Assembly: GCA_001829675.1 (NCBI GenBank)
Contig: MIBZ01000043.1
Location: forward strand, 20,660 to 74,007
Origin: Sulfurimonas sp. RIFCSPLOWO2_12_36_12
GTDB lineage: Bacteria > Campylobacterota > Campylobacteria > Campylobacterales > Sulfurimonadaceae
Length of the DNA stretch: 53,348 bases
Direction: 5' to 3'
Position numbers and translations under genes: made by a program. The first letter of the stretch is position 1. Each line of letters opens with the position of its first letter. This document shows, in pieces, positions 16,888-24,637 of the stretch. The notes beneath the pieces are model-generated. The model ran no database searches. It was given only the letters and a program-made list of their open reading frames with translations, and was not told where the DNA came from.

Positions 16888-17744
16888 AATATAACCTTGT
16901 CTAAAACAATTAAAATAAAAAATACAATCCCAAGATAGCCATTTACCGTAAAGAAAGCCCTATCAATTTTAGTAAAATCTTTTCTCACAAGATAGTGCTC
17001 GTAGCCAAGCATAAAAGCGCTCAAGATTACAGCGATATACGCAAATAGATTAAGCCCCGCAACCCACACAAAAAGCGCCCAAAAAATTACACTCAGCATA
17101 TGAAAAAAAGCCGAGATTTTAAGCGTTGCTTCTGAGCCGTACTTTGACGGAATTGAGTGAAGCCCTCTCTCTTTGTCAAAATCTATATCTTGCAAAGAGT
17201 ACAATAAATCAAAACCTGCCACCCAAAATATAACGCCCAAACTAAGCATAACCGACCACGGCGTTATCTCTGCGCTCACTGCAACAACACCTGCAATCGG
17301 GGCAAGTCCAAGCGAAATACCCAAAACGATATGCGCCAAAGATGAAAATCTTTTAAAATATGAGTAACTGCCTATAATAACAAGGATTGGAAAACTTAAA
17401 TAAAATGCAAACGGGTTGATTATGTATGCAACAGCTATGAAAACAGAAGCATTTAGAATGGTAAAAATCAAAATCGAGTTAGCATCCAATCTTCCGTCAA
17501 CGCTTGGTCTTGATAATGTTCTAGGGTTTTGCGCATCAATATCTCTATCTGCAAATCTGTTTAACCCCATTGCGAAATTTCTCGCACTTATTGCCGCAAA
17601 CACACCTAAAATCAGTAAAACAAAACCAAACCAGCCATCGGCTGCGACAACCATGGCGATAAAAATAAAGGGGAGCGAAAAAATAGAGTGTTCAAACATA
17701 ACAAGTTCATTAAAATCTCTAAGTTTATTTATATATTTTTGCAA
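16884..17744 (-). CDS. mqnP: UbiA-family polyprenyltransferase, probable MqnP
   Basis: A 286-residue membrane enzyme that attaches a polyprenyl chain to an aromatic acid. The first Asp-rich motif NRFADRDID (Asn62, Asp66, Asp70) and the second DIDFDKERG are intact, with about eight helices. Campylobacterota make menaquinone by the futalosine pathway, where the UbiA homologue is MqnP; that assignment is inferred from lineage. It appears to be the first gene of the cell-envelope operon ending at bcp. Confidence 0.85.
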   Translation of the reverse strand: MQKYINKLRDFNELVMFEHSIFSLPFIFIAMVVAADGWFGFVLLILGVFAAISARNFAMGLNRFADRDIDAQNPRTLSRPSVDGRLDANSILIFTILNASVFIAVAYIINPFAFYLSFPILVIIGSYSYFKRFSSLAHIVLGISLGLAPIAGVVAVSAEITPWSVMLSLGVIFWVAGFDLLYSLQDIDFDKERGLHSIPSKYGSEATLKISAFFHMLSVIFWALFVWVAGLNLFAYIAVILSAFMLGYEHYLVRKDFTKIDRAFFTVNGYLGIVFFILIVLDKVIL

Positions 17745-17809
17745 AATTGACCCTAAATTGTTTTTGTTTTATTTTACCCAAAGTTGATTTAAAAATTCTG
17801 TAATAGGCT

Positions 17810-19036
17810 TCATACTTCAATGTAATCCAAATCTTCATGAAATGTCTCACGGGTAAAATAAAGAGCTGCCATTGCGATTGAAAATGTTACCGCCCCGACT
17901 ATTGCCGCTGAACCTAAAACACCCATACTCTCTTTTAAAAACATAAAGCTTGATGTGATTGGAACTACCGAACCGCGGACAAAATTTGGAACTGTCGTCG
18001 CCACAGTCGCGCGGATATTTGTTCCAAACTGTTCAGCCGCCATAGTGATAAACAGAGCCCAATAACCGCAAAACACACCAAGAAAAAAGACACAGATATA
18101 AAAAGAGTCTGCCGTTGCGCCAGAGAGAGTGAAATAGTAGATGACGCTTGCTATTGAGAAGAGCATAAAAAATGTATAGGCTTTTTTACGGCTTCTCATC
18201 TGCTGAGAGAGATAACCGCTAGCCAAATCACCGATGGAGAGACCTATGTAGCAGTACATCAGCGCTTGACCGGCGCTTACGCTGCCCTCAATCGATAGTG
18301 CAACGGCAAACTCCGGCGAAAACATCACTAAAACACCGACGACATACCACAGCGGCATACCGATAACAATCGCCTTTATGTACTTGCCAAAGAGCTTTTT
18401 GTTGCTAAAGAGGCTAAAAAAATGACCCCTCTTGACATCATCGCTTACATGATGCTCAAACATCGCAGACTCTCTGACCCTAAATCTTAAAATCAGCAGT
18501 AAAAAGCCGAGCACTCCGCCGATGATATAGGCGTTACGCCATGCAAAATGTTCCGCAACGATATTTGCCGCAACAACTCCAAGCACTCCAAATGCCGCGA
18601 TGCTCATCACCCCGTATCCGCGAAGCTCTTTAGGCAGAATCTCTGCTACAAGCGTAACACCCGCCCCAAGCTCGCCCGCTAAACCGATACCCGCAATAAA
18701 GCGCAGAAGTGCATACTGCTCGACATTTACTACAAAGGCATTGAGAAGATTTGCAATCGAGTAGAGGATAATAGAGGCAAAAAGTACCGACAAACGCCCC
18801 TTCTTATCGCCCAAAATGCCCCATAGAATTCCGCCGATAAGCATCCCTGCCATTTGAGCATTAAGAATCATCGACCCCCAGAGAGTTATCTCCTCTTTGT
18901 TTAGCCCAAGTTCGGTTAAACTCTCAACCCGCACCACTCCAAAGAGAATCAAATCATAAATATCTACAAAATAGCCCATCGCAATGACGATAACGGGCAG
19001 TGTCAACACCTGACGCCAAACTGGTACCGTCATCAC
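17810..19036 (-). CDS. Major facilitator superfamily transporter (sugar-porter / metabolite-proton type)
   Basis: A 408-residue permease with twelve predicted helices. GILWGILGDKKGRLSVLF between helices 2 and 3 is the MFS signature, and LRFIAGIGLAGELGAGVTLVAEILPKELRG resembles ProP/ShiA-type metabolite:H+ symporters. The substrate is not readable. It overlaps the amino-acid permease gene by four bases, so the two are cotranscribed. By eye, its base composition is clearly richer in G+C than its neighbours, hinting at acquisition. Confidence 0.85.
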   Translation of the reverse strand: MMTVPVWRQVLTLPVIVIAMGYFVDIYDLILFGVVRVESLTELGLNKEEITLWGSMILNAQMAGMLIGGILWGILGDKKGRLSVLFASIILYSIANLLNAFVVNVEQYALLRFIAGIGLAGELGAGVTLVAEILPKELRGYGVMSIAAFGVLGVVAANIVAEHFAWRNAYIIGGVLGFLLLILRFRVRESAMFEHHVSDDVKRGHFFSLFSNKKLFGKYIKAIVIGMPLWYVVGVLVMFSPEFAVALSIEGSVSAGQALMYCYIGLSIGDLASGYLSQQMRSRKKAYTFFMLFSIASVIYYFTLSGATADSFYICVFFLGVFCGYWALFITMAAEQFGTNIRATVATTVPNFVRGSVVPITSSFMFLKESMGVLGSAAIVGAVTFSIAMAALYFTRETFHEDLDYIEV

Positions 19037-20400
19037 TCTGCCTCTTTTCGTCTAGTAGTGTAAAACGCGTAAATCAGCATCCCGATTATCGACCATCCGA
19101 TGAATCTTAACCATGTTTCAAACGGCAGTCCCGCCATCATAAAAATTATCAAGATGAAATTAAGAGGCATAAGGATTTTAAATGCAGGAACTTTAAATGT
19201 AGGCTGAATAATGTTTTGACGACGCAATACTATAATCGCCACCGCCACCATCAAATAGGCGAAGAGCGTTCCGATATTTACAAGCTCCGCAAGTGTTTTA
19301 AGAGGAACAAGCCCCGCCATAACGCTCAAAAGCACGCCCCCAATGAGAGTTGCTTTGTACGGAGTGTTAAATTTAGGATGAATTTCACTCAAAGTTTTTG
19401 GCAGAAGTCCGTCGCGGGCAAGGGCAAAAAGGATACGGGTAAATCCAAGTCCCATAACCAGCATCACCGTTGTAATTGTTATAACCGCTCCCAAAGCAAT
19501 GATATTTGCGGCAAAAGGCTCATTCACTTTATAGAGCGCAAAAGCAAGCGCATCCGGAACATTAAGCTCCTGATACGGGACAATCGCCGTGAGGGTAAAA
19601 CTCACAAGGATAAAAAAGACCACACTTAGGGCTAAAGAGAGTATCAGCCCCAGCGGAATATTTTTTGTAGGATTTTTCGTCTCTTCTGCCACCGTACTTA
19701 TCGCATCAAAGCCCAAATATGCGAAGATAATCAGTGCGGCACCGTGCCAGACACCCTCCCATCCAAACGGCAGGAAGTTCGACAAATTGTTAAAATCGAC
19801 ATGCGGCAAACCGACAACGACAAATGTAACCAAAACCCCAAGCTTTATAAAGACAATCACCGTATTAACCCTTGCACTCTCTTTGATTCCGATTGCAAGA
19901 AGAACGAAAATCGCTAGAATAATTCCAAAAGCGCTGATGTCAATGTATGTTCCGGCACTGGGATTATACGCACCGCTAAGAGCCAAAGGGATTTCAACTC
20001 CCATGCTGTTTTCTAAAAAACGGCGCAGATACCCAGACCATCCCGTAGCCACCGCAGCAGTTGCAACACCGTACTCAAGCAGAAGATTCCACCCGACAAA
20101 CCATGCAAAAACCTCGCCTAGTGAAGCAAATGTAAAACTGTAGGCACTTCCCGCCACCGGATAAGCAGAGCTGAGTTCCGCATAAATCAGAGCCGTTATG
20201 CCAATCATAACAGCACCGAGCAGAAACGATAAAACGATAGCAGGTCCTGCCATAGTCGCCGCCGCCTGACCGGTAATAACAAAAATACCCGCCCCTATTA
20301 CCGCACCCACTCCGATAAATGTCACATCCATCAGCCCAAGTTTTCGCTGAAACTCTCCATTAACACCGCTCATATCTTTTTTTTGAAAAATATCTCTCAT
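19033..20400 (-). CDS. APC-family amino-acid permease
   Basis: A 455-residue transporter with twelve helices. The N-terminal VGAVIGAGIFVITGQAAA is the conserved substrate-binding break in helix 1, and FAYLGFDAISTVAEETKNPTKNIPLG is the signature of cationic-amino-acid-type APC members (YfnA-like). The substrate is uncertain. It is the first gene of a two-gene unit with the MFS transporter and shares that gene's higher G+C content. A -10-like TATATT lies at 20415-20420. Confidence 0.88.
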   Translation of the reverse strand: MRDIFQKKDMSGVNGEFQRKLGLMDVTFIGVGAVIGAGIFVITGQAAATMAGPAIVLSFLLGAVMIGITALIYAELSSAYPVAGSAYSFTFASLGEVFAWFVGWNLLLEYGVATAAVATGWSGYLRRFLENSMGVEIPLALSGAYNPSAGTYIDISAFGIILAIFVLLAIGIKESARVNTVIVFIKLGVLVTFVVVGLPHVDFNNLSNFLPFGWEGVWHGAALIIFAYLGFDAISTVAEETKNPTKNIPLGLILSLALSVVFFILVSFTLTAIVPYQELNVPDALAFALYKVNEPFAANIIALGAVITITTVMLVMGLGFTRILFALARDGLLPKTLSEIHPKFNTPYKATLIGGVLLSVMAGLVPLKTLAELVNIGTLFAYLMVAVAIIVLRRQNIIQPTFKVPAFKILMPLNFILIIFMMAGLPFETWLRFIGWSIIGMLIYAFYTTRRKEAE

Positions 20401-20520
20401 TCCAACTGCTCTTTAATATAATTTTGCTCTCTGCCAATTGCTTTTTTTATAAGTATTTATAATTTTACCTTACTTACAATAAGCAGACTATTAAATAACC
20501 GGATTTTAAACGCAAAATGA

Positions 20521-20526
20521 TATAAT
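20521..20526 (+). promoter_or_regulatory. Candidate miaA promoter giving a leaderless message
   Basis: A perfect TATAAT ends six bases before the miaA ATG. Transcription would start at or within a base or two of the A of ATG, and no ribosome binding sequence lies between. Confidence 0.5.
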
Positions 20527-20532
20527 CCCACC

Positions 20533-21444
20533 ATGATTCAGATAGCTATTATTGGTCCCACAGCATCAGGAAAAAGTGATTTAGCCATAAAAATCGCTAA
20601 AAAAACAGATGCCTACATACTCTCAATCGACTCGCTTAGCATCTACAAAGAGATTGACATAGTCTCAGCGAAACCATCGCAAAAAGAGCTTGATGAACTG
20701 AAACATTTCGGTGTAAATCTTCTAAATCCGGATGAATATTTCAGCGTTGATATTTTTATAGATTTATACAAAGAAGTGCTTCTTCGATGTCAAAAAGATA
20801 AAAAAAATCTTATCATCGTCGGAGGCACCTCTTTTTACCTAAAATCGCTAATCAGCGGGCTCTCTGATATTCCAAAAATTGATGATGCCGCAAAAAAAAG
20901 AGTTGAAAAAAAGCTTCTTAACTTACAAAAAAGTTATAACTTTTTATATAAACTTGATGCAGAGTATATGAAAAATATCTCCGCAAACGACAGATACAGG
21001 ATAGAAAAAGCGCTGCTTATTTATGAGGCTTCAAAACTCAGTGTGAGCGAGTGGTTTAGAGCCAATCCACCGAAACCGATTATAGAAAATCTTGCCATTT
21101 ATAACATTGAAGTTAGCAGAGAAGTTTTAAGGCAGAGGATAAAAAAACGCACCCTGAAGATGGTTGAGCTTGGCTTGATAGACGAAGTTTGCCGCTTGGA
21201 GCAGCGCTACACAAGACTTCCGCATTCTATGAACTCCATAGGGATAGTGGAGGTTTTGGAGTATCTTGATGGCAAAGTCAGCCTTGAGAAGATGATAGAA
21301 AATATCTCCACCCACACCGCACAGCTTGCCAAAAGACAGCAGACTTTTAACCGCACTCAGTTTGAAAATACTATAAACGCACCGCTTGAGGAGTTGGAAG
21401 ATGTTATATTAGACTTTTGTCATAACTCATACTCGCTTACTTAG
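20533..21444 (+). CDS. miaA: tRNA dimethylallyltransferase
   Basis: A 303-residue enzyme that adds a dimethylallyl group to A37 of tRNAs reading codons that start with U. The P-loop GPTASGKS (8-15), the IDSLSIYKEIDIVSAKPS region and NDRYRIEKAL are characteristic. The DSLSIY form replaces the more usual DSMQVY, which I recall as common in epsilonproteobacteria. It is monocistronic and converges on the Sir2 gene. Confidence 0.95.
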   Translation: MIQIAIIGPTASGKSDLAIKIAKKTDAYILSIDSLSIYKEIDIVSAKPSQKELDELKHFGVNLLNPDEYFSVDIFIDLYKEVLLRCQKDKKNLIIVGGTSFYLKSLISGLSDIPKIDDAAKKRVEKKLLNLQKSYNFLYKLDAEYMKNISANDRYRIEKALLIYEASKLSVSEWFRANPPKPIIENLAIYNIEVSREVLRQRIKKRTLKMVELGLIDEVCRLEQRYTRLPHSMNSIGIVEVLEYLDGKVSLEKMIENISTHTAQLAKRQQTFNRTQFENTINAPLEELEDVILDFCHNSYSLT

Positions 21445-21462
21445 GCTTCACGGTGGGTACCC

Positions 21463-21485
21463 CAAATCTTGTATAACAAGATTTG
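21463..21485. terminator. Perfect hairpin between convergent miaA and Sir2 genes
   Basis: CAAATCTTGT and ACAAGATTTG form a 10-base-pair stem with a 3-base loop. GGGT and ACCC flank it and could extend it. There is no T-run, so it may be a factor-dependent or bidirectional terminator, or part of a dispersed palindromic repeat. Confidence 0.5.
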
Positions 21486-21519
21486 ACCCTTCCGTTGCAG
21501 AATCGTTCGCTTCGTATAG

Positions 21520-22236
21520 TTATTCACAATTTAAAAAACTCTCTATCTCTTGTTCTATCTCATCAATCGCCTCTGTCGCTTTTTTGTAAAGCACTTTTGA
21601 AAAGTAGGCGTCGTTTATGGCACTGCTTGGCTCATAGTTGTTTAAAATCGACCTAGTCGCAAACTGCGCCATGGTATTTACCCCTATGACATTTCCGCTT
21701 GTCCCTATGACGACGAAAAGAGAACAGTCCTGAATATGTCTGTTTAGCTCCTCGTACATGGGTGCCTGCTCGCCGAAAAAGACGATGTTTGGTCTCAGCT
21801 TTGTGTGGCACTTTGGGCAGAGTCCGCCGTTAAACTCTTTTTGGCTTTTGTACCCAATGTCAAATATGAGACTACAGTCGTAGTTTTGGCATCTAAGCTC
21901 GCTTAAAAATCCGTGAAGATGGATAACTTCATCATAGCCTAGCCCCGCCTTTTCAAAAAGATTGTCCACATTTTGAGTTATGACGGCTATATCTTTTTTG
22001 TATCTCTTTTTTAGATTTGCTACGACTTTATGGGCATAGTTTGGCTCTTTAAACTCAAGCTCTGCCCTTCTTTTATCGTAAAACTCAACGGTTATGGTCT
22101 TGTGTTTTTGCATGCTGTCATAGTTGCATACTACGCCTACATCATGCTCTTCCCAAAGCCCGTCGCTGTCTCTAAATGTTTTTATGCCCGACTCCGCGCT
22201 GATGCCCGCACCGCTTAAAATCAAAACTTTTGCCAT
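21520..22236 (-). CDS. cobB: Sir2-family NAD-dependent protein deacylase
   Basis: A 238-residue sirtuin that removes acyl groups from lysine using NAD. GAGISAESGI (9-18), TQNVDNL (87-93) and the catalytic His108 (HLHG) are intact. Four zinc cysteines are visible at 116, 121, 140 and 143. The Y-x-x-R pair (Tyr53, Arg56 in FYDKRR) marks the class III sirtuins, known to prefer succinyl or malonyl lysine. TTTAGGAGAG precedes the ATG. It borders the AT-rich accessory region but looks like a normal core gene. Confidence 0.92.
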   Translation of the reverse strand: MAKVLILSGAGISAESGIKTFRDSDGLWEEHDVGVVCNYDSMQKHKTITVEFYDKRRAELEFKEPNYAHKVVANLKKRYKKDIAVITQNVDNLFEKAGLGYDEVIHLHGFLSELRCQNYDCSLIFDIGYKSQKEFNGGLCPKCHTKLRPNIVFFGEQAPMYEELNRHIQDCSLFVVIGTSGNVIGVNTMAQFATRSILNNYEPSSAINDAYFSKVLYKKATEAIDEIEQEIESFLNCE

Positions 22237-22287
22237 CTGTCTCTCCTAAAACAAAGTTATCTCTTTATCACCAATATCATTAAAATT

Positions 22288-22293
22288 ATTATA
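22288..22293 (-). promoter_or_regulatory. Candidate promoter of the Sir2 gene (-10 TATAAT)
   Basis: TATAAT within AAGATATAATAAT lies about 50 bases before the Sir2 ATG and would give a leader of about 45 bases. Confidence 0.55.
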
Positions 22294-22349
22294 TCTTAGG
22301 ATTTTAAAAGCATCAAGATTATCCCCTTAGTTCTCACTGTTTAAAGGCT

Positions 22350-22479
22350 TCAAAATTTTATAATCACATATTTCCCATTTTCATCAATACTTACAGCATG
22401 CGGAAATAATTTTTTAAGTTGTGCGTAGTTTGTGTCGTTTATGGTTTGTTTTTCTATTATTGAATTTTTCAAATCAAAT
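22350..22479 (-). pseudogene. Short relic of an unidentified protein gene
   Basis: An open frame with protein-like texture (NDTNYAQLKKLFPHAVSI, then DENGKYVI) runs to a TGA at 22350 and continues, in a different frame, under the end of the reverse transcriptase gene. It has no start of its own. It reads like the start of a larger protein cut off by recombination; it faintly recalls N-termini of restriction-modification methylases, but that is a guess. No homology search was possible. Confidence 0.4.
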
Positions 22480-23823
22480 TTAATACATTTGTATATCTTT
22501 TTCCATTTCTTTAATAGTTTTATAAATTAATTTATTAAATCTATACTCTATCTGATTAGATGCTATGCCATGTAGATTAAAAATATTTTCAAGAATGTCT
22601 TTTTTTTCACTTCTTGTTAATTCTGTAAAATTAGGAATATAAGTAGTCTGTGTTCTATTTTTCAATATCTCAAAATATGTTCTTATGAATTTTTTAACTT
22701 CATTTTTATCATATTTAATATTAAACTTTTTAAACATATTCTTGACAAAAATGTCTAGTTTAAAAAGTAATTTTTCATTGTTTATTTGAGAGAAAAAGTA
22801 TAGCCAACCATATTTTTTACCTTCAAATTTACATCCGCTAATTTTTAAATTTAATTTCCAATATAAAAATTTAATGTTTTTATCTTTTGAGTGCTTATAT
22901 TGGGTAAAAATATCAATAATTGAGTTATGAAGGTTATTTATTGAAGATTCTCTTATAGAAATCAACGTATCACTATATGAGTATCCTAAAAAGTAAAAAC
23001 CATTTTTTATGCTTCCAGAATCTGTTTTTTGAGGGCTAATTCCTAAGTCGTGTACTTTTAATTTTAAATTAGTCATATCATTTTTTATGGTTGTAAATAT
23101 AGCTTGAATGTCATCTTTCTTACAAAGAATTAATATATCATCTACATATCTATAATATTCATAGTTTGGTTGAATAGAGTGTTTTTTGTCAAAATCAATA
23201 AAATAAATTGATGATAATACACTTGAAATAGATAGTCCTTGAGGAACTCCAATATTATTTGAGTATTTATCAATAGAATCATTTGATTTGCTAACAGTAG
23301 CTTGGGTAATAACTTTTGTTAATAAATCTATAAATTCACTTTTTTTTGTTTTTTTACTAATGATTTTTAAAAGTATCTTATGGTCAATTGATGGATAAAA
23401 GTTTTCAATATCCATTTTTATAAAACTATCAAATCTATTACTTTGAATAGTTGTTTTTATTTTATCTACTTTTGAATGTACTAATTCATTGGATAAATCA
23501 TCTGAATATATTTCAGTTAAAGTATTAAAAATTGTCTTTAAAACTATCTTGTCTCTTAACGTAGGCAAAGAAATTACTCTTGGATACTTATTTTTTCCTT
23601 TAGAGATTAATTTTTCTTTATAAAATGAAAAATTGTAAGTTTTATCCAAAACTTTTCTATTAATAATTTCAAATTCTATATCTAATTTTTTCTCAAAATT
23701 ATTTATATTAATTCCATCAATACCAGTCGACGGCTTATTTTTAATGGAGTTATTAAAAACTTTTTTAATATTTTTAAGTTTAAAATTTTTGTTAAATATT
23801 TTAAATGGGTGTTTCACTGACAT
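22480..23823 (-). CDS. Reverse transcriptase, probable defence-associated type
   Basis: A 447-residue protein with a complete RT palm and fingers. VISLPTLRDKIVLK is near 83-96, the first catalytic Asp lies in MDIENFYPSID (137-147), GVPQGLSISSVLSSIY spans 192-207, the catalytic YVDD is at 226-229, and GFYFLGY at 275-281. About 160 further residues form a C-terminal helical region unlike an intron maturase, and no HNH motif is seen. It overlaps the SLATT-type gene by ten bases, so the two are coupled. Together they resemble the SLATT/RT pairs proposed as anti-phage systems of the UG/Abi RT group. Very low G+C content and accessory neighbours indicate transfer. Retron, group II intron and diversity-generating RT are less likely. 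Confidence 0.9.
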   Translation of the reverse strand: MSVKHPFKIFNKNFKLKNIKKVFNNSIKNKPSTGIDGININNFEKKLDIEFEIINRKVLDKTYNFSFYKEKLISKGKNKYPRVISLPTLRDKIVLKTIFNTLTEIYSDDLSNELVHSKVDKIKTTIQSNRFDSFIKMDIENFYPSIDHKILLKIISKKTKKSEFIDLLTKVITQATVSKSNDSIDKYSNNIGVPQGLSISSVLSSIYFIDFDKKHSIQPNYEYYRYVDDILILCKKDDIQAIFTTIKNDMTNLKLKVHDLGISPQKTDSGSIKNGFYFLGYSYSDTLISIRESSINNLHNSIIDIFTQYKHSKDKNIKFLYWKLNLKISGCKFEGKKYGWLYFFSQINNEKLLFKLDIFVKNMFKKFNIKYDKNEVKKFIRTYFEILKNRTQTTYIPNFTELTRSEKKDILENIFNLHGIASNQIEYRFNKLIYKTIKEMEKDIQMY

Positions 23824-24383
23824 ACAGTCTCTAATGCTACCAACAAGACAATTATAGGTATAGCAAATAGTAAAAATACAAATAAATACTTCACACTTTT
23901 ACACCATAACCAACTCACCCATTCTTGAAGTCCAAATTCTCCATTGATGGTTTTATAATCTTGATTCTTCCTGACTTCATACATAACTTGTCGAAAATCA
24001 CATTCTGAATGGTTCTCAGTGTAACTCAATATGTCATCATAATCTTCTTCTAAATCACTATAGTCTTGATTATTTTTTTCTTTTTCTAAAACTTTTCTAT
24101 ATATTTTTCCCATTTTAATATACGCTATTTGAATCATTAAAGACCGCTCTTTATAATTTCTTGAAAAAATAAATGTAGATACAACAAGAATTAAAATTGA
24201 TAAAATCAAAGTTAAGATTTCAAAGTTTAACTCATTATTATTCATATCTATAATTGTTATTATGATAATAAAAAGGGAGTAGTATGTGATTAAAACTTGA
24301 GATAATAAATCATTTGTTTTTAATCTTTCAGATGTGTTAATTCTTGATTTTCTTGTTTTCCATATTTTATCGCTAAAAGCCAT
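23814..24383 (-). CDS. SLATT-domain membrane protein, probable effector of the RT system
   Basis: A protein of 189 residues from the ATG at 24383, which has GGAG six bases upstream; the TTG start at 24395 is less likely. The N-terminus FSDKIWKTRKSRINTSERL is followed by two membrane helices (about 28-47 and 54-75), a charged middle, and a third helix at the C-terminus (about 165-185). This is the layout of SLATT proteins, the two-helix effectors found with nucleotide-signalling and RT-based defence; from memory, one subfamily (SLATT_5) is linked to reverse transcriptases. It would act at the inner membrane, probably killing or arresting infected cells. It ends within the RT gene. Confidence 0.75.
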   Translation of the reverse strand: MAFSDKIWKTRKSRINTSERLKTNDLLSQVLITYYSLFIIIITIIDMNNNELNFEILTLILSILILVVSTFIFSRNYKERSLMIQIAYIKMGKIYRKVLEKEKNNQDYSDLEEDYDDILSYTENHSECDFRQVMYEVRKNQDYKTINGEFGLQEWVSWLWCKSVKYLFVFLLFAIPIIVLLVALETVCQ

Positions 24384-24578
24384 TTGTAACTCCAAGTGTT
24401 AAGGTGTAAAGCTCCCAAGAAAATAAGTAATAATCTGTCTTGCAATAAGACCTATGTAAAATAAAGTGTAAACACTTATTAATTAGTTATGTCTCAATAA
24501 TTGAAACCTATTCCCATAAAATGAGAATAAGGAACTTTACAGACTAATTTTATCTAAATAAAATATCAAATAACTTCA
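24384..24578 (-). promoter_or_regulatory. AT-rich structured leader upstream of the SLATT-RT pair
   Basis: About 195 bases without a gene separate the RhuM-PLD gene from the SLATT gene. They contain the 3' hairpin at 24507-24532, a near-perfect palindrome (AAGTGT-AA-ACACTT, 24464-24477) and AT-rich sequence that could hold a promoter, though no clear TATAAT is seen. Defence RTs often use a nearby noncoding RNA, so this is the obvious place for one. Confidence 0.4.
24507..24532 (-). terminator. Hairpin after the RhuM-PLD gene
   Basis: CCTATTCCCAT and ATGAGAATAAGG pair with a 3-base loop, one bulge and, in the minus-strand RNA, one G-U pair. It folds better as minus-strand RNA, consistent with terminating the gene at 24579-25445 or starting a structured RNA. 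Confidence 0.4.
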
Positions 24579-24637
24579 TCAACTCTTCAACTTCCTCAAA
24601 ACTTCCAGAGCTTCCATCTCAAACTTAGAAAAAGCAA
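24547..24637 (-). repeat. Direct repeat, copy A: 3' end of the RhuM-PLD gene and its flank
   Basis: This stretch matches 26550-26641 with about nine substitutions and one gap over 92 positions. It covers the last codons (ending ALEVLRKLKS), the stop and about 30 bases beyond. Confidence 0.9.

Noticed and set aside
19216..20143. Long plus-strand frames opposite the permease gene
   Set aside because: They are antisense to APC permease codons in a G+C-richer gene and show no protein-like motifs or starts.
22480..23823. Reverse transcriptase as a retron, group II intron or diversity-generating element
   Set aside because: No maturase X or HNH endonuclease region, no obvious msr-msd structure next to it, and no template/variable repeat pair. 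The SLATT partner fits defence RTs better.
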